64,000 nucleotides of DNA from NCBI GenBank assembly GCA_963678445.1, contig OY782877.1:2728001-2792000 (forward strand), given 5' to 3'. This DNA comes from G963678445 sp963678445 (lineage in GTDB: Bacteria > Hydrogenedentota > Hydrogenedentia > Hydrogenedentales > G963678445). This document shows positions 12,001 to 18,883 of the stretch, piece by piece. The translations under genes were made by a program, and so were the position numbers. How positions within the stretch are numbered: the first letter of the stretch is position 1; each line of letters opens with the position of its first letter. The notes below the pieces were generated by a model, which did no database searches, was not told the DNA's origin, and saw only the letters and a list, made by a program, of their open reading frames with translations.

Positions 12001-14802
12001 TCGGGCTCGGTGCCGGTGAAGGAAGGGATGACACAGCGTTTCGAGATGACGCCGGCAGAAGGTTATGTGCTGGAGGATGTGCTGGTGGATGGTACTTCCG
12101 CGGGTGGGACAGATACCTATGTGTTCGTGGATGTGGCGGAAGACCACAGTATTCGTGCCGTATTTGCACCGGAAGTGATAGATCCAGAGGTGCACTTCCA
12201 GACCGGCCCTGTGCTGGTAGGGGTAACGGACAGTTCGGTGCAGGTGCGATGGACCAGCGATCTGCCGACGGCGGGTCTGGTGCGTTATGGCGCCGAGAAA
12301 GCGCTGGATTCCGAAGTGCGTGACGATACGGTAGCGCGGATGCATCAGGTCACACTTTCCGAACTTGCTCCGGATACCTTGTACGGGGTGCAGGTAGCGT
12401 TGGATGGGCCTGCGGATACGCCGGTGACGAGCCGTGTGGTTTACTTCTACACCCTGCCCGCTCCGGATACACGTGCGCCGCTCTTCGTGGCCGGGCCGGA
12501 TGTCTCGGTAATGTCGGAGACGACTGCGGTGTTGATGTGGATTTCGAGCGAGGCGACATCGTATACGCTTGAACTATTTGTCGATGATGTTTCACAGGGT
12601 GTCGTTACGGATGAAGTGCTGTCGGTAGAACAACGTGTGCTGCTGAACGCATTGCAAGCGGGCACGGTGTACACGTATCTGCTTCAATTGACGGATGCGG
12701 CTGGGAACACCTCGGATGCGACGGGTTCCTTTGAAACGCCAGACCTGCCGACGCCTGCATTGGCGTATACGAGTGTTCCCGTGGTGCAGTGGGTGACCCC
12801 CTACAGCATTGCTGTGCAGTGGATTACCAGCCGACCTACGGTAGGTGTGGTGCTGTATGGCGAGTCCGAAGATGTACTGGATGCGGAGGAAGCGGATGAT
12901 GATGAGGACACGAGTCATCATGTGGTGATGCGTGGGTTGACCCCTGAGACTACGTATTACTTGCTGGTGCATTCGGAAGATGGGGATGCGGTACTGGAAA
13001 GCCGGGAGCTGATTGCAGTGACAACACCGGCGATGTATGACCGCACGCCACCGGTCTTTAAGGATGGCCCCAGAGTGGTCGCCGTTTCGGATCGATCGGC
13101 TGTGATTTGGTGGGAAACGGATGAGCCTGCGGATGCGGTAGTGGACTATGGTCTCAATGGTGCACTGAAGCAGCAGTGGAGTAATCCGCGTAAGCGTCTG
13201 ACGCATCAGGTTGTATTGGGTGATCTGGAGCCCGCAAGCACCTATTCCTTCGTATGCCGTGCGACCGATGGCTCTACTCCGGGTAACGAAGCGGTGAGTG
13301 CAGTGGCCACGTTTACCACGGCTGCGGAGCCGACTTCGGATGCGTTGGATATTCTGGAAATCGACAGCGAACTCTATGTTTCCAATGTGACTGCCGTTGT
13401 AGCATGGTCGACGAATCGCCCCACCTTGCCGCGTCTGGAATACTGGGAGGTGTTGGATGAGAAAGACGGTGTTGCTACTGCCGAGGTGATCACTATCACC
13501 GATGTGGTCTTCGATGCCAATCATAATATTGTCCTGCCCAATCTGAAACCGGATACGCCATATCGCTATCGCGTGTACGGCGTGGATCTGGAGGGCAATG
13601 TGGTCTTTGAAGAGCCGTCGAGTGGTTTCCGCACGGCAGCACAAGCCGATGAGGCCGCGCCTACAATCCTGGCTGCGCCGAGTGTGTCCGAGGTGACAGC
13701 GAGCACGGCACTGGTACATTGGGAACTGGACGAATATGCTTCTGGTGAAGTCTGGTATGGTCCCGAAGGTATGGCGATGGAACAGGTGCGTGCTGCTTCG
13801 ACGATGAAAAAGCAGCATGCGGTATTGCTTACCCGCTTGCGTCCGGGTGTGCTTTACTCCGCCTATGTGCTGTCAGCCGATTTGGCGCAAAACACGGTGC
13901 TTAGCGAGGTCTTCCAGTTTGCGACACTGGCCCAGGGTGGCCTGGAGATTATGCTGCAGCCTGACGCGGTGCTGGGCCTGGGTGCACAATGGCGTATCCA
14001 GGGTGGTGATGGTGTGTGGCATAACAGCGGCGAGACCGTGCTGGGGCTTGAAGCTGGCGACTATGCACTTGAGTTTTCTGAGGTGGCGCGTTGGACGGCT
14101 CCGACACTAAGCGTTACGGTAGCTTCGGGTGCTACCTTGTCTGAAGTGGCCACGTATATGCGTCAGACCGGTACGGTGGTTGTAGAGGTGACGCCGGATG
14201 AGGCCGCGTGGACCTTGACGGATGGGGATGGCGTTGTGCGTAGTGGGGTGGGCGATGTTACGCTTCCCAATGTGTCGACTGGTACGATTGCGATTGTCTG
14301 GCTGCCGCTGGACGATTTCGAAACGCCTGTTGAAGAGAGCATGACATTGGCTGCTGGAGAAACGGTAACGTTTACAGCGGAATATCGTCAGGACAAGAGC
14401 TCGTTTCCTTGGTGGTTGGCGCCGTTGCTGGCCATCCTCGGTTATTGTGCGGGTACGGATGGTGGTAATAGCGGGGTTTGTGGTCCTTGCTTTATTGCTA
14501 CGGCTGCCTACGGTACGCCGATGGCGGAGCAGATCGATGTGCTGCGCACCTTCCGCGACCAATACCTGCTGAGCAATGCGTTTGGTACGGCCTTCGTGGA
14601 TGCCTATTACCAACTGAGCCCGCCGATTGCCGATTTGGTAGCACGCTATCCTGCATTGGCGGCGTTGGTTAGGGTTATGCTGAGTCCGGTGCTTCTTCTG
14701 GCCCGTATGACGTTGTATTTCCCGGGCGGCTGGGTGCTGCTTGTACTTGCTGCTATGCGCCTCCGCAAAAAGAAAGACACGCGTTTTCTACGTGCCTTCT
14801 AA
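1..14802 (+). CDS. Giant modular surface/secreted protein with TSP3 repeat array and CFI-box C-terminus (5' partial)
   Basis: An open frame of 4,933 codons that runs off the left edge: it opens inside an Fn3-like domain and has no signal peptide, so the GTG at position 1 is probably not the start. Domain order: Fn3-like (1-115); NIDO-like region (about 118-385); three related 150-residue repeats plus a cadherin-like domain (about 395-930); a 1,550-residue thrombospondin type 3 array (about 935-2490) of 17 blocks, each with a DDWE-like element plus DxDxDG calcium loops; IPT/TIG (about 2497-2578); Fn3-like; nine MBG-like repeats (about 2681-3427) and one MBG_2; Fn3-like; six bacterial-repeat units (VDGVSVGA type, about 3610-4059); six Fn3/purple-acid-phosphatase-N-like domains (about 4064-4645); a PEGA-like region; and a C-terminus with CFIATAAYG at 4830, one hydrophobic helix and a basic tail. 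Probably a calcium-stiffened adhesin or cell-surface scaffold; its ligand is unknown. Confidence 0.85.
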   Translation: MNASGEGAASERVQVTTAGSVPVVTTDMARRVQRNQALCGGVVVSDAGAPVTSRGVCWSTLSDPTIDNPTYRVDGTEGAFSLSLTGLAPEVTYYVRAYATNSYGTGYGATVSFTTLSAYGGIIAYPVEDETGAVWVDLDTVLVDGLGGFMDFGENDPSVVLSGSVENLAWNDGAVQLDISSVFEEGLNYFVPEGESYYSSLFVNTNGAVSFDQAYTLLGSLGINGRTGAFIAPFLQDIAPQALELAKDAASLNVVFYDLDPVGGPRGMGALTITWDSVLPYGYTDVTSSNTFQLRMYDEGNGDFSFEFRYGVMDWTESLSQVLAKAGWSALPVADVAGMYGEIEASSTLTGNNDAMAVLDGKMYRFYVRDGEVMMALPGYNHAPVLDTSVTSMLTALRLGASENMGNRVSEIVVPDSITDEDGVAATAIGVLQVDNTVGSWEYSLDEGTTWVAFSETTGDVVDLSTEAVLLLATARVRFVPAGDQAGTAEMGFCAWDLSSGTLGAQVDASTRGGFTAFSTAMGTATVSLLSDASVNNRPELNGALVYLPTVLEGADGGAGMALEDLIPDGFISDWDGAPAKAVAVVQNASLAEEYGEWQYSVDDGATWTAVGVVAEDSALLLGPLARVRFDATLADGIVLQTIGFLAWDMSDGNVSGTRDVDTTTSDAFSEDMASIRVRISSENNAPVLDANATPQLHPILEDNVDAAGTAVRDAFTLDNTITDTDYDPLTLAPSAIAVVAVDDAHGVWQYSLDGGATWVAFDVVSMAEARLLDEDNWIRFVPEADFSGEVKLTFYAWDKTTGAVGGVAAIGETGGTSAFSLLSGEMAVAVLPVNDAPTFTLAPSTVTMDNLATEQEVVVTPDEMPADEASQGVTYTLTPDSVAWAQVSIDAASGRVRIAPVPGQMGTQVFTVTADDGQPMNNLATQTFELTITDVDSDGDGMRDDWEVEYFGDTTSHDGTGDEDGDGLSDREEYEQGTMPDDADSDDDGLSDGDEAALGTDPLDEDSDGDGVNDGDEDGDGDGVTDGDELVNGTDPLDVDSDGDGVPDGEDAAPMDSDGDDDGVPDGEDPNPADASDLDGDGLPDDWEVKYFGDTASQADTDDRDGDTLTNAQEFARGGNPNNIDTDGDGVYDREEPAGDTDDDGLENMQDADRDDDGLEDWEDYNPDMNEDYDGNGISDNWEVYYFGDARQNGALDSDGDGLTDLQEWMMRTHPWNIDSDDDGVNDGEEVSAGTNPAQRDSDGDGVADGSDANPLSVVDSDGDGLGDDWERYQFGDLSQDGTLDSDGDGLTDAQEFALRSDPWNIDSDRDGVSDGDEVNADSNPVQQDSDGDGVADGVDAHPALNFDSDGDDLGDDWELYHFGDLAQTAAEDADGDDAQNILEARRDRNPRSIDTDRDNVPDRDEVRVSGGFKAKYALSASEPLNPLVSDSDGDGVPDYSDRNANMNGDSDGDGLGDDWEDFYLGTLDYGGALDFDGDGLSNTVEFQYRSMPNTLDSDRDGVNDGDEVAQGTNPIERDSDGDGVDDGVDVAPMRNEDSDGDGLGDDWEVHYFEDLSQDAAGDPDSDGLANAQEYTWRANPVRADSDEDGVDDGDEVAQGANPIERDTDGDEVADGDEVTLGTDLREVADSDGDNMGDDWELYWFDDLGTAFKKYDRTDYDQDGLLDVEEFWLGTNPKDSDSDGDGISDSHEVMMGTNPEDSDSDGDGVEDLRDAKPMSTDDSDGDGMADDWEVWYLGGTDLGPDSDSDGDGLSNREEWTQGTDPGNHDSDRDGVVDGDEVAGGTDPSNSDSDGDGVVDGADDNPLSDTDSDGDGMADDWERRYFGNLDNDGTGDDDGDGVTDAEEYGVGTNPLDVDSDDDGLRDGDELSAGTDPTQNDSDSDRVEDNDDLNPTSSIDSDGDGMADDWEVNHFGDLTRDGSSDSDGDGLSDYEEYLYNADPMQQDSDEDGVSDMQEVMQGTDPKEEDTDGDGIADADDPAPTRVMDSDGDGMIDDWERVQFGDLSRNGLGDYDGDGLLDREEYEQGSDPKDPDTDDDGVNDGNDAHVLTNQDSDGDGLPNDWETYYGFNPTRSDSDEPANGVNDGDEDSDGDGLTNYQEWVDGTDPWQIDSDGDGVSDAVEHDEGTSSETDDSDGDGVPDEDDPNPNTNVDSDGDGLPDDWEEQYGLNPNDPDSNQDQITDDREDWDGDGLSNGAEYALRSDPLNIDSDHDGILDTDEYQGVTNMNRADTDGDSVPDRFDLNPITNTDSDGDGLPDDWERYHFATLDASGGQDSDGDGVSNLDEYLQGSDPDNRTLFEDVRDQDLDKVANEVDAQPTRAVDSDGDALPDDWEQAHFASLERDGSADADSDGLNDADEFAAGTDPNNADSDGDTLSDGVEVAQKTDPTQKDSDGDEVFDNDDSTPIYARDNDGDRMADDWEQQYALTLPDLDADGDGLTNQEEFAAMTDPTVTDSDGDGVDDAQELLEGTDPTAADSDGDGFEDDIDLLPLIASGTILTVTPDNGVLTGGDTVTIAGTYLGLGADITEVSLNGVVAEIVSQSAVEVVVTTGDGTANFGVGDVVVRSANRGVTRLTDGYRYNKVATLSTQAVTEIAAISATGNGTLVELGAPNPTQHGFCWNTTGTPTTEDAVVELGEITGTTTFEAELTELTPAATYFVRAFATNTAGTAYGDEVTFATTKATPTVTQWPTTADIIYGQVTGAASLTGGSVQFNGTQIAGAFAYDTPEVVPSAGTYEAALTFSPEDTDHYNTVSGTVQITVERAIPQVVWPSTAGINYGQTFSAATLQGDGVAVNPFNAEDVLGTFSHLQPSVTPSSGEVIAGVRFTPVDTDNYETVSGLVDVQVNRTLAQVVWPTATPITYPEAYGATSLSGGGATNPYTGGNVLGEFRVNAPDTVVNAGTYAIGVTFIPTDSQNYVTVSSDDVTLIVNAANEYTLTWPTASSILYGQTLTSVSLTGGSVLYQGTEVSGVFTFETPSFTPSAGTYAATVLFTPTDTVNFTVVYGAVNVEVEQTIPDVAWPEVASISYGQRFEEAELTGGSASNPYSDVDVPGEFSYVAPTAQPDAGPQLIGIVFTPSDATNYVEVRGVLDLEVALTTPVVGTWPTATAITYGDTLAEATLAGGAALNPYTDLSVPGEFVYEDDTAALSVGTHEVVVQFVPEDLENYNAISGTVMVTVNMVTELTITWPAAAPISYGQRLSDASLSGGEVYHGAVLVPGVFTYEDASIVPPAGLYPANVVFTPEDTESYTTVTGTIEVAVTKTVPAVTLWPTATPLTYGQRVGLSTLSGGAIVNPLNGADLRGAFSFEEPGAMLAAGSHVVQVRFTPNDTDNYEVLSGIEVNLTVNPVVSYTMTWPLATPIHYGQALSASVLSNGVAIFNDEVLPGTFRFEDSSITPVAGEYMANVTFTPDDTDNFVGIAGAVSVQVNKAELTVTAEDKMRVYGASNPTLTLSYAGFVGSDTLAILDVLPQAYVAVGEDSEVGVYPIEVRGGLDNNYTFVYVAGEFTIAVATPEIAAVAVSDVTATGARCRSGVSFDGGDSSATWGVCWGEMELPTLETAAFTVEEVGPELFVSILSGLKPATSYYVRSYVDNEVGTAYSAPVRFYTQASITVVTGTHGRIAPKDVVLTPYAGEQTFVITPDVGYHIADVLVDNVSVGAVQTYRFVDVRENHRIEARFEINTFTITTNVGFGGVLTPPGATVLSYGADQSYSITASKGHHIEDVQVDGVSVGAVPVYTFTAVERDHTISAFFAPDTFEIVATASEGGTVNPAGASLVNYGSSFSLNITPDAGYHIADVKVDGVSMGALPSYRFENVSTGHTIAATFEKNTYKIETQAGEGGAILPGGLVDVEHGATQVFAVTPNTGYAIVDVLVDGVSVGAVETYSFENVTEAHTISATFERKVYTIVATAGEGGEIDPSGSVQLFHGASQTFTVSPADDYYIADVLVDGVSLGALDSYTFESVEAMHTISAFFAAESEEGETPTYTILAEASAGGAITPSGSVPVKEGMTQRFEMTPAEGYVLEDVLVDGTSAGGTDTYVFVDVAEDHSIRAVFAPEVIDPEVHFQTGPVLVGVTDSSVQVRWTSDLPTAGLVRYGAEKALDSEVRDDTVARMHQVTLSELAPDTLYGVQVALDGPADTPVTSRVVYFYTLPAPDTRAPLFVAGPDVSVMSETTAVLMWISSEATSYTLELFVDDVSQGVVTDEVLSVEQRVLLNALQAGTVYTYLLQLTDAAGNTSDATGSFETPDLPTPALAYTSVPVVQWVTPYSIAVQWITSRPTVGVVLYGESEDVLDAEEADDDEDTSHHVVMRGLTPETTYYLLVHSEDGDAVLESRELIAVTTPAMYDRTPPVFKDGPRVVAVSDRSAVIWWETDEPADAVVDYGLNGALKQQWSNPRKRLTHQVVLGDLEPASTYSFVCRATDGSTPGNEAVSAVATFTTAAEPTSDALDILEIDSELYVSNVTAVVAWSTNRPTLPRLEYWEVLDEKDGVATAEVITITDVVFDANHNIVLPNLKPDTPYRYRVYGVDLEGNVVFEEPSSGFRTAAQADEAAPTILAAPSVSEVTASTALVHWELDEYASGEVWYGPEGMAMEQVRAASTMKKQHAVLLTRLRPGVLYSAYVLSADLAQNTVLSEVFQFATLAQGGLEIMLQPDAVLGLGAQWRIQGGDGVWHNSGETVLGLEAGDYALEFSEVARWTAPTLSVTVASGATLSEVATYMRQTGTVVVEVTPDEAAWTLTDGDGVVRSGVGDVTLPNVSTGTIAIVWLPLDDFETPVEESMTLAAGETVTFTAEYRQDKSSFPWWLAPLLAILGYCAGTDGGNSGVCGPCFIATAAYGTPMAEQIDVLRTFRDQYLLSNAFGTAFVDAYYQLSPPIADLVARYPALAALVRVMLSPVLLLARMTLYFPGGWVLLVLAAMRLRKKKDTRFLRAF
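2803..7473 (+). repeat. DNA-level tandem array encoding thrombospondin type 3 calcium-binding repeats
   Basis: About 4.7 kb inside the giant gene is built from degenerate copies of a GATAGTGATGGYGATGGY-like unit, in 17 higher-order blocks averaging 91 codons. Each block starts with a DGxxDDWExxxFGD-type stretch. Upstream copies mainly use GATAGT/GGT codons, and copies after about 6.2 kb use GATAGC/GGC. This fits expansion by unequal recombination followed by divergence. The region also yields long but meaningless antisense frames. Confidence 0.85.
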
Positions 14803-14829
14803 GAAGGCGCTGGTATTGCGATAGTGTAT

Positions 14830-14880
14830 GCGGGTGAGAAAATACGACAGGTGTTTTCTCGCCCGCATTTTTATATTTTT
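14830..14880. terminator. Probable bidirectional rho-independent terminator
   Basis: A 13-bp stem (GCGGGTGAGAAAA pairing with TTTTCTCGCCCGC, one G-T wobble) encloses an 11-nt loop and is followed by ATTTTTATATTTTT. It lies between the end of the giant gene and the end of the convergent tail-like gene, so it could serve both. Confidence 0.8.
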
Positions 14881-15394
14881 ACAAAAAAGATCGTATATCG
14901 ATAATATAGCCATTGTCCAAATCATCGGAAGCTTTGATGCTGGTCATGCCAGGGCGCAAATATAGTTGTGCCAGCGCCAGGCATCTGCTGTCGGGACTGG
15001 GAGGAGTCGGTGAGCTGGACTCAGAACCAGTTTTGATGCTGATGCTCCAATCCGTCAATTCTGCCTGCACCAGATCGATGCGATCATAAGTGGCGGGTGG
15101 GGTTACCGTTGCCGTACTGACGACCTGGGCAAGCACAAAAGGAAGCCCCTTGATTAGCGCACTGCCTTCTTGTACCTCAACAGAAAGACTTTGCGGTGAG
15201 GTCGGTGTGACCTGCAAACTGTTGCTGGTATTTGTGCGGACGATGCCATCTTGTCGGCATCCTGTGTGCGCCAGAAAATGCGACAGCGTTTCCATGGCCG
15301 ATTCGATGCGATCGTCCCATTGATTTAATTTCGCCGAGGCCAACGGTCGTTCCCCATAAATAAAATCGGTCTTGATATATGTCCGTCCATCCAT
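14879..15394 (-). CDS. Phage tail/baseplate-like protein, stand-alone
   Basis: 171 residues from the ATG at 15394, chosen because GGGAGAG lies about 7 nt upstream; the frame stays open to 15505 but without a better start. The N-terminus (FIYGERPLASAKLNQWDDRI) and the C-terminal pattern YDRIDLVQAEL, then LALAQLYLRPG, then IIDIRSFL match the style of phage tail-fibre, baseplate or receptor-binding proteins, where a beta-rich domain ends in an LALA...DIR element. This is recognition by pattern only. No other phage genes (capsid, terminase, portal, integrase) are nearby, so it is more likely a domesticated or orphan module than part of a prophage. It converges on the giant surface-protein gene across a shared terminator. 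There is no signal peptide. Confidence 0.6.
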   Translation of the reverse strand: MDGRTYIKTDFIYGERPLASAKLNQWDDRIESAMETLSHFLAHTGCRQDGIVRTNTSNSLQVTPTSPQSLSVEVQEGSALIKGLPFVLAQVVSTATVTPPATYDRIDLVQAELTDWSISIKTGSESSSPTPPSPDSRCLALAQLYLRPGMTSIKASDDLDNGYIIDIRSFL

Positions 15395-15611
15395 ATACTT
15401 TATCTCTCCCTGTCCTTTTGTCTGCGCAAGTGTCGCTGTGAAAAGTTCTCCTATATATTTAGTTGCCTGCGTTGCACTCCGGGAAGAGCCCTTCGCCGTT
15501 GGCAACGAAGTGAGAAAATTTCCCAGGCAGGTGTTTTATTGTGTACCATATCTACCAAGCTGTATCCGTCATGGATTCTTAAACCATAGAGACGTATGGG
15601 GAGATTGATTT

Positions 15612-18600
15612 ATGTTGCGTGTTTTTCTGTTTTCTGCCGTTTTTGCTGTGGCATGGCCTTGTTTGGGGCAAGGGGGATTGCAACCTGTACAGCTGCAGTG
15701 TGAGTACCTTTACGAGCCGGTTGCTATCGATACGCCTCAACCTAGGCTGAGCTGGCGTTTTTCGGCTACGCAACCCGATCAGATGCAGAGCGCCTATCAG
15801 ATTTTGGTGGCGGATCATGCGGAGTCGCTCGTGCAGGATCAGGGCACGTTATGGGATAGCGGAAAGATCGCCTCGGATCAGTCTCACCTTGTCGTCTATG
15901 CGGGCGCTCCATTGCAAAGCAACCAGCGTTGTTACTGGAAGGTGCGCGTATGGGATGCAAAGGACCAGGCTTCGGAATGGAGTTCGGTTGCACGTTGGAC
16001 AATGGGATTGCTCCAGCCTTCCGATTGGCGTGCCAGTTGGATTGGCGCGGCAAAGCCGCAAGCGCCCGAACAATCGTTTACGGATATTGTTTCGTTTGAG
16101 AACAGCCGTTGGATCTGGACGCAGGATGCAGAACGATTTGGTAAGCTTTCCAAAGGCGATCGCTGGTTTCGCAAAACTTTCACCGTGTCGGAAAAACGTC
16201 GATTGCGTCGCGCCCGACTTACGGTTACCGCTACCAACGCCTTGATTGCCTATGTAAATGGGCACAAGGTCGGTGAGGGGGTTCGCTGGAACTATGCCCG
16301 CTGTTTCGAGATTGCGCCCTTTTTGCAGGCCGGTAAAAACGTGGTTGCGATAAAGGCGACGCACAACGGTGGCGATCGCGGTTTGATAGGAAAGGTGTTG
16401 CTCGAATTTGCTGATGGAGAGGAAGAAATTGTCACGGATGCCTCCTGGAAAGCCACGAATAACGAGGTGAAGGACTGGCGTAAGCCTGCTTTTGATGATA
16501 GTGCCTGGGCGATGGCAAAGGATCTGGCTGAACTGAACGCAGCGGGTGATGATTTGCCCAAGCCGTACCCGCTTGGACCTACCCAGACCATTGCGAGTCC
16601 TCTATTTCGCAAGAAATTTGAAATAACGAAACCAGTGAAATATGCACAAGCGTATATTTGCGGTCTTGGCCTCTATGAACTATTTCTCAACGGCGAAAAG
16701 GTGGGCGATCATGTGCTCGATCCGGCCTTTACGCGCTACGACAAGCATGCGTTGTATGTGGGCTACGATGTGACGGAACAGTTGCAATCCGGTGCGAATG
16801 CGGTTGGTGTCATGCTGGGTAACGGTTGGTTTAATATGCATTCCCTGGCGGAGTGGGATTTTGACAAGGCTCCCTGGCGTGCCACGCCACGGCTCCTTTT
16901 TCAATTAGAGGTGGAATATGAGGACGGGGAGCGCGTCAGTGTTGTCAGCGATGCGTCGTGGAAAAGCACGGAGGGGCCTGTGCGTTTCGATTGTATCCGC
17001 AATGGCGAGTACTACGATGCCCGTGAGGAGAAACCGGGTTGGGCGACGCCTGTCTACGACGATGTCGCCTGGGAACCGGTCCAAACCGTGGATGCACCCA
17101 AAGGCGCCTTACGTGCCCAGATGACGTTGCCTGCCAAAGTGATCCAAACCGTGCAGCCGGTTGCCATGGTAGAGCCGTTTCCCGGGGTCTATGTTTTCGA
17201 TATGGGCCAGAATTTGACGGGTTGGGCGCAGTTGCGCGTTACGGGTCCAGCCGGTGCACGCGTTACGTTAAAATACGATGAGCGCATTACCGATGCGGGC
17301 CTTATCGATCAGGCCAACAACGTGTATCTCCATGCGGGCCTTTTTCAGACCGACACCTATACGCTCAAAGGAGAAGGGGAGGAAGTCTGGTCGCCTCGCT
17401 TTGTGTACCACGGTTTCCAATACGTGCAAGTAGAAGGATTTCCCGGTACCCCCACGCTGGACAGCATCCAGGCTCAGGTAGTGCATACAGACTTTGAACA
17501 GCCGGGGCATTTCGAGTGCGCCAATTCGACGCTAAACGCTATCCAGAAGAATACCCTCTGGTCCTACGTGAGCAACTTTGTGGGTTATCCCACCGACTGT
17601 CCTCATCGGGAGAAGAATGGTTGGACGGGAGATGCGCATCTGGCTGCGAATCAGGCGTTTTACAACTTTAACCCTGCCGCCGCCTATACCAAATGGTTGG
17701 GTGATTTTGCCGATGTGCAGAAGGGAAACGGCGAGCTGCCCGGTATTGTGCCCACAGGGGGCTGGGGCTTTGGTATTGGACCTTCCTGGGATTGCGCCTA
17801 TATTCTGCTGCCTTGGTATATGTACGTATACCGCGGTGATGTGCGTATTCTGGAAACCCACTACGAATCCATGAAGGCGTATTTCTCCTACCTCGATTCT
17901 CGTCAGGAAGAGGGTGTCATCAAATACGGACTACCCGATTGGGTGCCTGCTAAAACCTCGACCCCTGCAGCTATTACATCAACGGCGTATTATCATGTCG
18001 ATGCGAAACTGCTCTCTCGTATTGCTGCTATCCTTGGAAAACCAGACGAGGCGCAGTCCTTTGCACAGAAAGCGGAAGAGATAAAAACAGCGTTTAATCA
18101 AAAATTCTACAACGAAAAAACAGGGCGATACGGTCCTGGTACCCAAACCGCGCAAGCCACCGCGCTGTATCAGGGGCTTGTACCCGAGGCGGAAACAGAG
18201 AAAGTGCTCAAAGCCTTGTTGCGTGCCCTGAAGCGACAAGACGATCACTTCGATGGAGGGATTCTGGGGGCCAAATACCTGCCGCATGCGTTGACCGAAA
18301 ATGGGTATGACGATTTGGCCTACACGATTGCCACGCACCGTGACTTCCCCAGTTGGGGTAATTTTATAGAGCGTAACGCAACGACGTTATGGGAATGCTG
18401 GGATGGTAAGCTGTCCCGGAACCATATCATGTTTGGCGATATCAGCGCCTGGTTCTACGACGCTCTACTGGGTATTCGTCCTGACCCTGAAAAGCCGGGA
18501 TTCAAGCACATTCTTATCCAGCCGCATTGTGTTGAGGGGCTCGAATGGGCGCGTGGCGAATGCGATACGCCTTACGGTGCAGTGCAGAGCGGATGGCGGC

Positions 18601-18794
18601 AAGATGCGGAAAAAATAATTTTCGAGATAACCGTACCGCCGAATACACAGGCTACCTTCTATTTGCCGACCGATATTCCCGAAGCGGTGTTAGAGGGGGA
18701 CGCCCCCGTTGTTTCCGCAAAACTACAACAGGAAAATGGACGCATCTCCATGGTGCTTGGCTCGGGATCACATTGTTACACAGTACGCAAATAG
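15612..18794 (+). CDS. Secreted alpha-L-rhamnosidase, GH78
   Basis: 1,060 residues with a signal peptide (about 1-20, ending near CLGQG) and GGGGAG upstream of the ATG. GH78 enzymes remove terminal alpha-L-rhamnose with inversion. The N-terminal PRLSWRF segment, two galactose-binding-like sandwich domains (about 150-300, and 327-500 resembling Bac_rhamnosid_N), the (alpha/alpha)6 catalytic domain and a C-terminal beta domain are in the usual family order. The catalytic block DCPHREKNGWTGDA starts at 662: D662, E667 and D674 keep the D/+5/+12 spacing of characterised rhamnosidases, and E928 in LWECWDG is the likely general base. An extra N-terminal sandwich makes it longer than minimal members. 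It probably acts in the periplasm or outside the cell on rhamnose-containing plant or algal glycans, and is followed closely by the DUF6807 and phosphoesterase genes. Confidence 0.93.
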   Translation: MLRVFLFSAVFAVAWPCLGQGGLQPVQLQCEYLYEPVAIDTPQPRLSWRFSATQPDQMQSAYQILVADHAESLVQDQGTLWDSGKIASDQSHLVVYAGAPLQSNQRCYWKVRVWDAKDQASEWSSVARWTMGLLQPSDWRASWIGAAKPQAPEQSFTDIVSFENSRWIWTQDAERFGKLSKGDRWFRKTFTVSEKRRLRRARLTVTATNALIAYVNGHKVGEGVRWNYARCFEIAPFLQAGKNVVAIKATHNGGDRGLIGKVLLEFADGEEEIVTDASWKATNNEVKDWRKPAFDDSAWAMAKDLAELNAAGDDLPKPYPLGPTQTIASPLFRKKFEITKPVKYAQAYICGLGLYELFLNGEKVGDHVLDPAFTRYDKHALYVGYDVTEQLQSGANAVGVMLGNGWFNMHSLAEWDFDKAPWRATPRLLFQLEVEYEDGERVSVVSDASWKSTEGPVRFDCIRNGEYYDAREEKPGWATPVYDDVAWEPVQTVDAPKGALRAQMTLPAKVIQTVQPVAMVEPFPGVYVFDMGQNLTGWAQLRVTGPAGARVTLKYDERITDAGLIDQANNVYLHAGLFQTDTYTLKGEGEEVWSPRFVYHGFQYVQVEGFPGTPTLDSIQAQVVHTDFEQPGHFECANSTLNAIQKNTLWSYVSNFVGYPTDCPHREKNGWTGDAHLAANQAFYNFNPAAAYTKWLGDFADVQKGNGELPGIVPTGGWGFGIGPSWDCAYILLPWYMYVYRGDVRILETHYESMKAYFSYLDSRQEEGVIKYGLPDWVPAKTSTPAAITSTAYYHVDAKLLSRIAAILGKPDEAQSFAQKAEEIKTAFNQKFYNEKTGRYGPGTQTAQATALYQGLVPEAETEKVLKALLRALKRQDDHFDGGILGAKYLPHALTENGYDDLAYTIATHRDFPSWGNFIERNATTLWECWDGKLSRNHIMFGDISAWFYDALLGIRPDPEKPGFKHILIQPHCVEGLEWARGECDTPYGAVQSGWRQDAEKIIFEITVPPNTQATFYLPTDIPEAVLEGDAPVVSAKLQQENGRISMVLGSGSHCYTVRK

Positions 18795-18883
18795 CGCACG
18801 CGATATTTGGGTAGACATTATGCGCAGGTATCCGGTATTCTGCCTACTAATCAAAACAAATGTATTTTTACGGGGAGAGAATC

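Noticed and set aside
12592..13818. 408-codon antisense frame opposite the Fn3-like region
   Set aside because: Arg/His/Ile-rich translation typical of a shadow frame, no start signal; the sense domain structure is unambiguous.
14879..15394. Prophage or tailocin cluster
   Set aside because: Only one tail-like gene; no capsid, portal, sheath, lysis or integrase gene on either side.
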